This document shows, in pieces, positions 19,206 through 28,520 of a stretch of DNA of 64,000 nucleotides. The notes below the pieces were generated by a model. That model made no database searches. It had not been told where the DNA came from and saw only the letters and a program-made list of their open reading frames with translations. Source of the DNA: Paulinella micropora. Taxonomy: Eukaryota; Cercozoa; Imbricatea; Euglyphida; Paulinellidae. The stretch spans positions 1-64,000 of the forward strand of contig WBZZ01006894.1 in NCBI GenBank assembly GCA_019918135.1. Direction: 5' to 3'. Position numbers and translations under genes: made by a program. How positions within the stretch are numbered: position 1 is the stretch's first letter; each line of letters opens with the position of its first letter.

Positions 19206-20000
19206 ACACTGAAAACTAAGGGAAGGAATGGGAAGGGGTGGGCAAAACACGATCCGCATTGCTTCCCATATTAGAACGGGGGAGCGGGAGAGGGAAGGGG
19301 CGGAGGGTAGGGGGGCGCCAAGAAGGTAAAAAAAAAAAACCTTTTTTATTAAAACTCGACGGTCTTACACTTTGCGCTGAAAGCTAGGAGAGGAAGAGGG
19401 AAGCATGGGAGTGGGGGCGCGCTAAGAATGTACAAAAACAATTTTAATAAAAGAATCCTTGACAAAGTTGTAATCTTGGCACTGAGGACTAGAGAGGGAG
19501 AGCGAAGGGATATGGGAGGGGAGAAACACGATCTGTCTTCCCCACCCCCCGTCTGAGAACATGGAGCGGGAGAGGGAGAGGGAAGGGGCATGGAAGGGGC
19601 GGGTTGGCTTAGTGGAGGCGTTGTATGTATTTATTTTTGTTTGTAGCTTCTGCGCCATTCACCCTTCCCTCTTCCCCTCCCCGGCTCATTGAGCCCCCGG
19701 GCTCAGGGGGCTCAGGGAGAGGGAAGAAAAAAAGAAAAGAGGGGGGGGCGCCCCCCCCCTTATGGGCTCCAAAAAAAAGTTTACTTATTTTTGCTCCAGG
19801 AGAGAGCAAGCGAGGAGGTAGGAGGGGGGTGAAGGGATAAGGTCAGGAAAAAGGGTGGCGGGTGAGAAGGAAAAAAAGAGAGGAGCACACCCTTCCCTTT
19901 TCCACTTTTATTAAAACTAGTTTTTAGCACCAAGTGTGAAAAAATTTTATTAAGCTTTAAAAATTTTTGTTTTAAAGGCACACAAGTATAAGCCCCCAAC

Positions 20001-20222
20001 GTGCCCGACCGAAAGGCCCTGCGACAGGAAAACGCCCGCAAACGACAAAGGCTGTTACTGGGCGCCTTATTATCACAAAAGATGTACCTCCGGCACAAGC
20101 CCGGCCAGCGCCTGCAAAAAAAAGCTAGCGTTTCTCAGCCCCGCGCTTTTTCTGTAGACGTACGCCCCTTATTAAAGAATTACCGGGCCTGCTTGCGGCT
20201 TTTGTACTCTAGGCACTTGTAG
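20001..20222 (+). CDS. Possible small basic protein fragment
   Basis: A 73-codon frame beginning with GTG, Lys/Arg-rich (ALRQENARKRQRLLLGALLS, LRHKPGQRLQKK), in a unique island. No ATG start and no recognised family. It may be the tail of a lost gene or a chance frame; codon content is unlike the surrounding repeats, which is the only support. Confidence 0.25.
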   Translation: MPDRKALRQENARKRQRLLLGALLSQKMYLRHKPGQRLQKKASVSQPRAFSVDVRPLLKNYRACLRLLYSRHL

Positions 20223-21295
20223 GGCAAGTAGAAAACCGGGATAGGAAGAAGCATGAATTGTCTTAGTCCTTCCTCTGAGAATCGCGAGCGATGGAGGGGA
20301 AGGGGCGCCAAGAATTTGTAGAATATGCTGAATTAAAGCTCGACAAAGCCAGCCCCCCCGGTGCGGGGTGAAAAGGATCAAAAATGAAAGAAATTTTTCT
20401 GGGAGCCCCCAGGGCTCAGAAGGGCGGGGGGCAGAGCCGGCCCAGCCGGAAGGCGCTCTGGTGAAAGGGGGGGGGGGGCGGTAGTTTTCCCGGGGAAACA
20501 CACACAAAGGCAATTTGGCGACAAATTTCATTCGAGAAGCGGGAAAGAGAAAAAACAGAGTGTTCGCCAAGGAATGTATGAGAAAGGCGCCGGGGAAGGG
20601 GGAGAGGAAGGGAAGGGGAGAGGGAGGGGGGGGCGCCCCCCCCATTCTCTTCCCCCTTCCAGTTCTTTCCCCTGCTCCCCCTTCTCTCCCCGCTCCCTCT
20701 TCTCGCCCCGCTCCCTCCTCTCTCCCCGCTCTTTCTTCGGGGGGAGGGGGAGGGGAGGGGGGACATGAAAAAACTTGTCATTTGCGCCAAAAAAAATCTA
20801 GTGCGCGGTTTTTTTTTCGCGGGAAAACATTTGATTTATGTTACCCCGCGGAATGAGACCGGAGCGGCCCCAGCCAAATTTGGCGCAAAATCTTGCTGTT
20901 TTGCCTGGGGCGCGTGATACGGCCGAAAAAGGCAATGCCCCCCGAGTTTTCCGACGGAACTGCCTTTCTTAGTCATATCACGCCCAAATTTTGATCATAT
21001 CACGCCCCGCGGAAAAATACAAAAAAAAAGAATTTTTTTAATTAAAAGCTCGACAAAGTCTTACACTTGGCACTGAAAACTAAGAGAGGGAGAGGGAGGG
21101 GGGGCGCGCCAAGAAAGTGCAGAAAAAAGTTTACGCTGAATTAAAACCCGACAAAGTATTACAAAACCTGGCCTGCGCTCAAAAACCTCCCCCCCCCCCC
21201 CTCTCCCCTCCCCCCTTCCTCTCTCTTTCTTGGCCCCTGCTTTGCTTAGTCCGAGTACGTTCTGCGGCCAAGGGAAAGGGGGAGGTTGGCACCTG

Positions 21296-21305
21296 TTATT
21301 TATAG
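21296..21305 (+). promoter_or_regulatory. TATA-like motif before the F-box/LRR gene
   Basis: TTATTTATAG lies 52 bp upstream of the ATG at 21358, in otherwise mixed-composition unique sequence. Position fits a core promoter; unproven. Confidence 0.3.
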
Positions 21306-21357
21306 AGAGGCGAGTTGTCGATAGGCAAGTTCAAGCAGCATTGCCTGCAAAGATCAC

Positions 21358-22419
21358 ATGAGTTTCCAAGCGTTGCCCTACGACGTACTGGAGTCTTACA
21401 TTCTGCCTGAAGCCAGGCTTGCTGCTTTGTCCAGAACCAGTTGCCCTCCCGATGACGCACAGAGGAACCTGCGCACCCTCTTGCTCGCTAGTTACTTGCT
21501 GTGGCGGTTTTACCAAAACCCTGACGAACCCGTTGAAGAATTCAAACAAGAGTTTTTTGAGGACGAAGAGGGATGGTGTCAGGAACTTAACAAGCGCATG
21601 TACGGCGCCAAAATCAAACGCTTTAAAGCCGGCCTCATTGACCGCGACGACGCCGCCAAGGGCGTTCACACCTGGACGAGTTTGGTGGGCGGCCTGCGAG
21701 CTAGGGGCAAGGCTATTTTTTCTCCGTTACCAGTGCCCGACTGCAAAGGTGGCACCGCCAAGCATCGCTACTGGACAGCAATCAGAAAGGTCATCGAGTA
21801 CCTATTCCCCCCACACGGTACCTGGCGCCTGAAACGACTGGTTATCGCCAAGAACGAAAAAGACGGCACGGACCTACTGACGCTGACTAAGGCAGACGAA
21901 AAACACTTGCAGTCCGCGGTCAGTTGGGGCCCCCCGAAGGGACACTTGTGCCTGCACTGGCTAGACATCAAGCTGTTCGATGGACAGGAATTTATCATCA
22001 GCGAGTGCCAGGCACGAGAGCTGAATTTGTACCGAATCAAATTCCTGCAGATGAAAGACGCGACCTTGAAAATAAAAGATTGTCCAGCGCTACAACGATT
22101 TGGCTTGAGCCAGCGCCCGCGTGATAGCGGCGTTGACTACTTCGACGCGCTCGACTGGCCATGCACGATCTGCTTAGAGAACCTGCCGGGGTTGAGGTCG
22201 GTCAGCCTCGGCAATGCCAGCAACGTCTGGCCCGTCGGCTTAAAAATCCAGGGCTTAGGAACAAAACTGGATCTAAACATCATTGCCCAGATGAACACCG
22301 ACTACGAGATATCACAGTGTGCCAGGCCAAGAATTACACTGGAACAAGAAGATACCGCGCTCGTCGGAGTCTCGGCCGATACAAAGTTTTTTTCTCTTTG
22401 CATAATTGCTCCCAACTAA
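21358..22419 (+). CDS. F-box-like/LRR protein, upstream frame
   Basis: ATG at 21358; 353 codons. The N-terminus (MSFQALPYDVLESYILPEAR) is a diverged F-box. A middle region shared with the gene at 10731-11621 follows (LLWRFYQNPDEP, FSPLPVPDCKG, YWTAIRKVIEYLF), then LRRs: LKRLVIAKNEK, LCLHWLDIKLF, ARELNLYRIKFL, LQRFGLSQRP and LRSVSLGNAS. The two genes are clear paralogues in divergent positions and strands. The C-terminal residues of this frame lose LRR character where it overlaps the next frame. F-box proteins link substrates to a host SCF ubiquitin ligase; that role is inferred. Confidence 0.65.
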   Translation: MSFQALPYDVLESYILPEARLAALSRTSCPPDDAQRNLRTLLLASYLLWRFYQNPDEPVEEFKQEFFEDEEGWCQELNKRMYGAKIKRFKAGLIDRDDAAKGVHTWTSLVGGLRARGKAIFSPLPVPDCKGGTAKHRYWTAIRKVIEYLFPPHGTWRLKRLVIAKNEKDGTDLLTLTKADEKHLQSAVSWGPPKGHLCLHWLDIKLFDGQEFIISECQARELNLYRIKFLQMKDATLKIKDCPALQRFGLSQRPRDSGVDYFDALDWPCTICLENLPGLRSVSLGNASNVWPVGLKIQGLGTKLDLNIIAQMNTDYEISQCARPRITLEQEDTALVGVSADTKFFSLCIIAPN

Positions 22420-23060
22420 AGCGAGTCTCGCTGCCCGCACGGGTTAGCTGCAGAAGGGCAGACTTCATTCTTTGTAACAATGCCTTTATTGCACGAGGGC
22501 TCTCCAAGCTAAAACTGCCGCGAGAAATACAGGCCAAGCAATTAATTGTACTGAGCATGAAAAACTGTACTGGGCTGGCTGAGATCGCGTTGCCAAGGGC
22601 TCTGGAGCAGGGCGGCGAGCACAAAACTAGTGCTAGCTGGCTAAACCTCTATGCCTGGCTGCCCGCAGCCTACCCCGAGCTAGAACACACGTATAACACA
22701 GCTGTACAGCTAGAGTGCTTGCCACAGCTCAAAAAAATAACTACCTTCGCGGACGCACGCTGGAGACTTGCCGCCTTGGCCTTGGACATCAAGGACTGTG
22801 CACAACTTACAGAAATTTATTTGCCCGCGGACTTGCAGGTAAAGGGCAAAGTCCGGCTGCTAATTGACGAATGCCCGGCGCTGGATTGGCAGAAAGTCTA
22901 TTTGCCGCCTAGGCCCAGAGGCCAAAAAGCCGTGCTGCTCTACCGTGGCAACCGCAGGCCCGACGTGACACTGCCCAAAGGCTGGCGTCTGCAATTCGAA
23001 GAAGTAACACAGCCACGGCGTCGAGCTTCGGCGCAACTGATAGTCGGGGCAGTCGTTTAA
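22161..23060 (+). CDS. F-box/LRR protein, downstream frame
   Basis: Open frame to TAA at 23058-23060. Its first part overlaps the preceding frame and is not meaningful; the useful part begins with CSQLKRVSLPARVSCRRADF, matching the CSQLAKIKLP start of the downstream frame in the paralogue at 10106. LRRs continue: LSKLKLPREIQ, LAEIALPRALE, QLKKITTFADA and QLTEIYLPADLQ. Ends Arg/Ala-rich. The 3' flank converges with a Sel1 remnant on the other strand. Confidence 0.6.
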   Translation: MHDLLREPAGVEVGQPRQCQQRLARRLKNPGLRNKTGSKHHCPDEHRLRDITVCQAKNYTGTRRYRARRSLGRYKVFFSLHNCSQLKRVSLPARVSCRRADFILCNNAFIARGLSKLKLPREIQAKQLIVLSMKNCTGLAEIALPRALEQGGEHKTSASWLNLYAWLPAAYPELEHTYNTAVQLECLPQLKKITTFADARWRLAALALDIKDCAQLTEIYLPADLQVKGKVRLLIDECPALDWQKVYLPPRPRGQKAVLLYRGNRRPDVTLPKGWRLQFEEVTQPRRRASAQLIVGAVV

Positions 23061-23065
23061 ATCTC

Positions 23066-23262
23066 AGCGAGTGTCCAGCTCAGCATCTGGCTTTTATTAA
23101 GAAAAGCTCCTTGGCCTTGGCGCGGTCCTTGGGCACTCCGTCGTCGCCAAAATAATACAGTATGCCCAGCATCTTTAGGGCGCCGGTGTTGTCCTGGGCA
23201 GCCGCTCGCGCATACCATTGCGCTGCCAGGGTCAAGTCCTTGGCCACGCCCAAATTTTGTCA
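23066..23262 (-). pseudogene. Remnant of the Sel1-repeat gene
   Basis: Matches 26340-26740 closely on the same strand, including the shared 3' flank (GTGTCCAGCTCAG, then TCTGGCTTT) and the repeat DRAKAKELF. It covers the last Sel1 repeats only, in shortened form, and is cut off by A-module and other repeat sequence near 23265. It is a partial duplicate. Confidence 0.7.
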
Positions 23263-25778
23263 GTGAAAGCCTACCTCCCCTCCCCTAGGGCTGTTTGGTA
23301 ATTAATAAAACTTATCTTAAGCAACAGCTTTTCCACTGCAGGGGCTGGCCCAGTTGGCGGGCACCGTCTGAGAACTTGGACAGACAAGAAAACAATTAAT
23401 AAAAAATCCCTGACAAGAAAGTGTAAAATACGCTGAATTAAAGCTCGATAAAGTCTTACACTTGACACTGAGAATTAGGAGAAGGAGAAGCTGCTGCTAG
23501 TGCTCCAGCCTGATATGTTTGCTTCGCCGGTGAGCATCCCGTATCGACCATAGGTTTCAAGCTTGGGCCTTGGACACAGACGGGGGCGGGAGAGAAAAGA
23601 GGCAAGGAAAGTCAAGAAAGTACCTTCAGCAGGAATGTACCTTCAGCAGGAGTCTCGACAAGGGAGAATGGGGAGGGGGGGGGCGCCCGGCATCGGGGGG
23701 GCTGAGTTGAGGCGTTTCATGCATTTTTTTTTGTAGCTTCTGCGCTTTTCCCCTCCCCCCTTGCCCTTCCCTGTTCTTTGAGCCCCCCGGGCTCAGGGGG
23801 CTCAGGGGGAGGGAAGAAGAAAAGAAAAGGGGGGGGGCGCCCCCCGGGCCCTGTCTCGACTACAAACTCCGTCTAAGTCATACGACGAGTGACTTCTCCA
23901 ATGAGGCGGCGCACTCTCTGAGACAGAAAGGCAAGGCCCCCGGAGCCCTCCTTTAGCCCGCGCTAGTCAAAAGACAGGGAGTGGGAGAGGAAAGGGGGGG
24001 GGGAGAGAGGGAGGCGCCAAGAAAGTGTGATTTTTTAATAAAAACTCGACAGTCTTACACTTGGCACTGAGAAGTAGGAGAGGGAGAGAGAAGGGGCAGG
24101 GGAGGGACAAAGCACGATCTGTCTTTGGCCCCCCGTCTGAGAACGGGAAGAGGAACGGAGGAGGGGGCGCGCCAAGAAGGTACGAAAAAGAATTTCTTTA
24201 TTAAAGCTCGACTGTCTTACGCTTGACACTGCGAACTAAGAGAGGGAGAGAGAAGAGGAAAGGGAGGGGGAGAGCACGAATTGTCTTAGTCCTCCGTCTG
24301 AGAACAGGGAGTGGGAGAGCGAAGGGGCAGGGGAAGGGGCAAGGGGGGAAGCCAGGAAAGTGCAGAAAAAATGTAACAAAATAAAGTCTCGACAAGGGAG
24401 AAAGGGAAGAGAGGAGGGGGGAGAGGGAGTAGAGGGGAGAGAAGAAAAGGCAGGGAAGGGAGCGCGCCAAAAAATTGTAATTTTTTTTATTAAAGCTCGA
24501 CAAAGCCTTACACTTGGCATTGAGAACTAAGAGAGGGGGAGGGAAGAGGCCGGGGAGGAGGAAGCATGGATTGTCTTAATCCCCCGTCTGAGAATCGGGA
24601 GCGGGAGGAAGGGGGAGGGTAGGGGCGCGCTGAGAATGTACAAGAAACAATTAATAAAAAAATCACTGACAAAATTTTAATCTTGGCACTGAGAACTAAG
24701 AGAGGGAGAGGGAAGGGGGAGGGGAGTGGGGCGTCCGGCATGGGAGGGGCCTAGTGGAGGCGTTGCATGTATTTATTTTTTTTGTAGCTTCTGCGCCCTT
24801 CCTTTCCCCCTTTGCCTGCTCCTTGAGCCCCGCCGGACTCAGGGGCGGGAGGGGGGAGGGTGGCAGAAAAGATCTTTGGATATAGGGGGGGGGGTGCCCC
24901 GTCATAGGCTCAGTGCCATCTTCTTAGTTTGGTTTCAGTTCTGCCCCCTGCTCTTGAGCCCCCGGGCTCAGGGCGGCGGGGGTAGGGAGGGAGGAAGGGG
25001 AGGCACAAGACAAATTTAAAGGAGAGGGGGGGGAAGCACGAATTTTCTTAGTCCCCGTCTGAGACTTGAGAGCGGGAGTGAGAAGGGGGAGGGGCAGGGG
25101 GCGCGCTAAGAATGTACAAATAATAAAAAAAATTCGTGACAGTTTTAATTCTGGCACTGGGAACTAAGAGAGGAAGAAGAAAAGGGGAGAAGGGGGAGTG
25201 GGGCGCCAAGAACTGCAAAAAAAGTTTTTTTAATTAAAACTAAAAAAAGTCTTACACTTGACAATGAAAACTAGGAGAGGGAGAGGGACGGGGGAGGGGA
25301 GGGGCGGGAGGGCGCGCCAAGAAAGTGCGAAAAAGAATTTTCCTTGATAGAGCTTGGCGGTCTTACACTTGGCACTGAGAATTAGGAGAGGGAGAAGGCA
25401 GCAAAAGACGACGTCGGGAAAAAAACCCCGCTTGGCCTTCTTTTACAAGAAAGGCGAGAACGGACGAAGATGGACTGAGCCTGACACTACCATCTGGTGA
25501 CATTTCATACCTGTCCCTGTACAACTAGCTGCTGCTAGTGCTTCAGCCTGATATGTTTGCTTCGCCGGTGAGCATCCCGTATCGACCACAGGTTTCAAGC
25601 TTGGGCTTTGGACACAGACGGGAGAATGGGAAAGGGGGGGGGGCGCCCGGCATTGGGGGGCTTAGTTGAGGCTTTTCATGCATTTTTTTGTAGCTTCTGC
25701 GCTCTTCCCCTCCCCCCTTGCCCTTCCCCTGTTCTTTGAGCCCCCCGGGCCCTGTTTCGACTACAAACTCCGTCTAAG
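23263..25778. repeat. Dense A-module mosaic
   Basis: About ten A modules in reverse lie between 23400 and 25400. Among them: the 1345-1615-type segment in part (23480-23660); an E module (23700-23745) with a double-hairpin element (about 23775-23850); the small-family C-terminal remnant (23875-23935); an E module (24750-24795); F modules with GAGCCCC...GGGGCTC-type arms (about 24800-25025); a fuller copy of the 1345-1615 segment (25395-25630); a third E module (25663-25702). No gene seen. Confidence 0.65.
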
Positions 25779-26090
25779 TCATACGACGAGTGACTTCTCC
25801 AATGAGGCGGCGCACTCTCTGAGACAGAAAAAAGACGTTTCTGCGGAAGGAAAAAAAGCGCGCCAAAAAACTTGTTTCGCAAAAGCTCTTGACAGACCAC
25901 GGGGGAGCACAAATTGTCTTGGCTCGCCCTGGTCCTTGTGCCCGGACCCGACTTTTCCTGGTGTAGGTCCACGATCACAATGACACTTCATGTCATTTTC
26001 GTGGAGCTGTTGATCGGCCGTCGCGGAAGCTTTCTGTTCTCGATTTTTTGCTTTCACGCATGTGTCCTGTGTAACATGAAGCCGAGACAT
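25779..26090 (-). CDS. Small multi-copy-family protein, 103 aa
   Basis: ATG at 26088-26090, stop at 25779. The product runs MSRLHVTQDTCVKAKNREQK, then a His/Cys-containing middle (ENDMKCHCDRG), then FWRAFFPSAETSFFCLRECA and ends ASLEKSLVV. No domain is recognised. It is the most continuous copy of a family whose pieces lie at 1858-2177 and, as C-terminal fragments, near 4665, 12110, 23875, 36276 and 36880. Middle regions differ between copies, suggesting recombination. It may itself be a remnant that happens to stay open. Confidence 0.4.
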   Translation of the reverse strand: MSRLHVTQDTCVKAKNREQKASATADQQLHENDMKCHCDRGPTPGKVGSGHKDQGEPRQFVLPRGLSRAFAKQVFWRAFFPSAETSFFCLRECAASLEKSLVV

Positions 26091-26400
26091 GCGTAATTGC
26101 CGAAAACCTTCTGCACAAGCAACTGCAACATACCTGGAGCGCGCGAGGCGGCTACATCCTTATCGCTAACAGTGCGGCCATATGGGAGGGGAGAAGCACG
26201 ATCTGCCTTCCCCCTCCCCCCTTGCCCTTCCTCTCCCGGTTGCAAATCGTTTCTTGTTCAATAAGAAGCGCGACTAGATGGGACGCGCACACGCTACGGA
26301 ATGCAAGCCGGGGGGGCTCTTGCGCCGTCCAGTGTCCAGCTCAGTGTCTGGCTTTAATAAAAAAAATCTTTTAGCTTAGGCCGGAGCTAGGTGTTTGCTT
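26091..26400. other. Unique spacer between two small genes
   Basis: 26091-26160 is the upstream part shared with the remnant near 2100-2180. 26165-26240 holds pieces of A-type purine/pyrimidine tract. 26240-26400 is unique and carries the 3' flank of the Sel1 gene, with ATTAAAGCCAGACAC on the coding strand. No gene seen. Confidence 0.45.
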
Positions 26401-26841
26401 CTAGGGCAGGCCCTTTCTAGCAAGCCACCACCTAGCTCCGGCGTCGCCCAGCGCGACCGCTCGCGTGAAAAGCTCTTTGGCCTTGGCGCGGTCCTTAGGC
26501 ACCCCGTCGTCACCAAAGTAATACAGTATGCCCAGCATCTTTAGGGCGCTGGTGTTGTTCTGGGCAGCGGCTCGTCTGTACCATTCAATAGCCTGAACAA
26601 TATCTTGTGTCACGCCCTGGCCCCTTCTGTAACAAGCACCGAGCAAGAACTGGGCGGCTGCGTGCCCCTGCGCAGCCGCCCGCGCATACCATTGCGCTGC
26701 CAGGATCAAGTCCTTGGGCACACCCGCGCCTTGCGAGTAGCAGAGCCCGAGGTGGCACTGGTACTGTGCGTCGCCCTGCGCGGCCGCCAGCGCGTACCGA
26801 GCCGCCCTTGTTTTCTGTCTGGCGCTTGGGCTTTGGGCCAT
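26401..26841 (-). CDS. Sel1-like repeat protein, 146 aa
   Basis: ATG at 26839-26841; an upstream TTG in frame is not used because it lies in the promoter-like module. Residues 15-145 are three and a half Sel1-like (SLR, TPR-related) repeats of about 36 residues, recognisable by ALAAAQGDAQYQCHLGLCYS, GAGVPKDLILAAQWYARAAA, FLLGACYRRGQGV and LGILYYFGDDGVPKDRAKA. Such solenoids bind proteins and occur in secreted or scaffold proteins of bacteria, amoebae and giant viruses. Short for the family but with no break. Upstream is a B-type promoter-like module present in three tandem copies. A shortened duplicate lies at 23066-23262. Confidence 0.8.
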   Translation of the reverse strand: MAQSPSARQKTRAARYALAAAQGDAQYQCHLGLCYSQGAGVPKDLILAAQWYARAAAQGHAAAQFLLGACYRRGQGVTQDIVQAIEWYRRAAAQNNTSALKMLGILYYFGDDGVPKDRAKAKELFTRAVALGDAGARWWLARKGLP

Positions 26842-26960
26842 GTCCGAATCTTCCGGCAAAACTTAGTTTTTCAGCTATATCACACCCAGAAATTTGGCGA
26901 CAAATTTCGGGGCTTAAAAAAAAGAGAAAGGAACAGAGTGTTCGCCAAATCCTAGTCGAG
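26842..26960 (-). promoter_or_regulatory. Promoter-like module shared with repeats
   Basis: Directly upstream of the Sel1 gene: TTTTTCAGCTATATCACACC, then the dyad-like AAATTTGGCGACAAATTT (about 26890-26907), an A/G-rich stretch and GAGTGTTCGCCAAATCC. The last two elements also stand upstream of the MYND gene (in the same order relative to the gene's own strand being uncertain) and in every B composite repeat. Function as promoter is inferred from position before two unrelated genes. Confidence 0.5.
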
Positions 26961-27600
26961 TGTGTCTCCCCCTCCCCTCTCTCTTCTCTCGCCCCTCTTC
27001 TTTCTCTCGCCCCTGTCCCTTCTCTCGCCCCTGTCACTGCCCTCGTCCCCGCACCTCAGAAGAAAGAGGGAAGGGGGGGGGACGGGCAAAAAAAACTTAG
27101 TCATTCGCTCAACTCTCCCCAAAAAAGAGCGAGCGTTTTTCGCGTCGGACACGGTAGAAAAAGGCAGTGTCCCGGGGTTTTCCGGCAAAGTTTGGTTTTT
27201 CAGCCATATCACACCCCATAAAATTCGGCGACAAATTCCGTGCCCAAAAAAAGAACAGCAAATCTAGTTTGCCAGATCCTAGCCGAGTGTGTCTCCCCCT
27301 CCCCTGTCTCTTCTCTCGCCCCTATCTCTCCTCTCGCCCCTCTTCCTGCCCTCGTCCCGCACCTCAGAAGAGGGAGGGGAGGGGGAGACAGGCCAAAAAA
27401 CTTGGTCATTCGCTCAACTCCCCCTAAAAAAAGCCAGCGTTTTTTCCTGTTGGATACGATCAAGAAAGGCAATACACCGGGGTTTTCTGGCAGAATCTGG
27501 TTTTCAGCTATATCACACAAAATCCCGGAAATTTGACGGCAAATTTCATACCAAAAGAAAAGAACAGCGAATCTAGTTTGCCAAGCGGAGATCCAGGAGC
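26860..27600. repeat. Three tandem promoter-like modules
   Basis: Units begin near 26880, 27190 and 27490 with the string TTTTCAGC(C/T)ATATCACA and contain a GGCGACAAATT or GACGGCAAATT dyad, an A-rich stretch, GTTCGCCAAATC or a TTTGCCAGATC variant, CGAGTGTGTCTCCCCCTCCC, a short pyrimidine micro-tandem and CTTGGTCATTCGCTCAAC. The unit is about 290-310 bp; the third is partial and runs into the LRR remnant. The array links the left B composite repeats to a real gene flank. Confidence 0.65.
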
Positions 27601-28388
27601 TAGAGTTGAATGAGCTAGAGTTGAATGGCTTCGACCGTTTGCAAGCTATAGATTTGCTCGCAGCTCTCCCAGCGCAAGCGGCGCTGTACAAACTGTCCTT
27701 TGCTTTTGTCGGATTCCGGGATGGCCACGATCTAACCTTCCTCAGTGCTTTCACGTCACTTGCGCCAACTCGAGGAGTTTACCCTGAGCTGGACATCCCT
27801 GCGACAGCGACCCCGCCCCCGTGCTGCAGCTCCGACAGCTGCAGCGCCTGAACCTGGCCGGCTGTACCAACGTGAAAGATGTCTTCCTGCACGGCCTGGC
27901 CGAATTTGCCGGGCTCCGCGAATTAGATCTATCGAATTGTGAGGGCATCCGAGGAACGGGGCTGCCGAGCTTGCTGTCGCTACGCCAGCTCCAGAGCCTC
28001 CCTGGGGAGTACCCTCGAGCTGCTGTACAACTACCAACCTCTGGCTTAGTAAGAGGAGGGGGATGACCCCGCTCAGGGAACTCGTCCAACTTAAGCGCCT
28101 GGGCCTGGCCGGTTGCGTGATAACGGATGCCTTCCTGGCGGAGCTGCCGTCGGCTTTCCAGGCCCTCCGCGCACTGGATCTCTCGGGCACCTGGCCGCCT
28201 TGGAACCGCTTGCAGCAGTGCGCGGGGCTCGAAATACTGCGCTTCGGTGGTGTTAGCTGTGTGTACGAACTACCCCAGCTCCCAGCCCTCCGCGAGCTCA
28301 CTCTGTTCGATTGCACGCACGTGACTAGTCTGGCGCCGCTGCAGCGCTGCGCCAAGTGACAGCTGCTTACTGTACAGGCCTGGTCTGG

Positions 28389-28414
28389 GAACCAGCAAGC
28401 CTCCTTGCTGGTTC
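28389..28414. other. Perfect 11-bp hairpin in the LRR remnant
   Basis: GAACCAGCAAG (28389-28399) pairs with CTTGCTGGTTC (28404-28414), loop CCTC. Outer CTGG/CCAG bases extend it. The sequence is not a member of any dispersed family seen here. Confidence 0.7.
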
Positions 28415-28491
28415 AGTCCCAGGATTCGCTGCGCACGTTGCATTTGCGAGAACATAAACATTTCGTGCCTCACTTGTTGGTGCAAACCGCT

Positions 28492-28520
28492 GCCTCGGCG
28501 GGCAGCAGGCCCGCCGAGGC
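28492..28520. other. Perfect 12-bp hairpin in the LRR remnant
   Basis: GCCTCGGCGGGC (28492-28503) pairs with GCCCGCCGAGGC (28509-28520), loop AGCAG. Sequence unrelated to the hairpin 80 bp upstream. Confidence 0.75.

Larger units (their letters stand above)
19206..21357. repeat. Repeat mosaic with a small unique island
   Basis: A modules in reverse (19340-19500), an E module in reverse (19606-19655), a double-hairpin element (about 19690-19765), the string CTCCAAAAAAAAGTTTACTT, then a unique island (about 19905-20230) with a weak frame. After it come an A module, a B composite repeat (20455-21010) and A modules identical to 13990-14215 (20945-21160). From about 21170 to 21357 is the unique 5' flank of the F-box/LRR gene. 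Confidence 0.6.
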
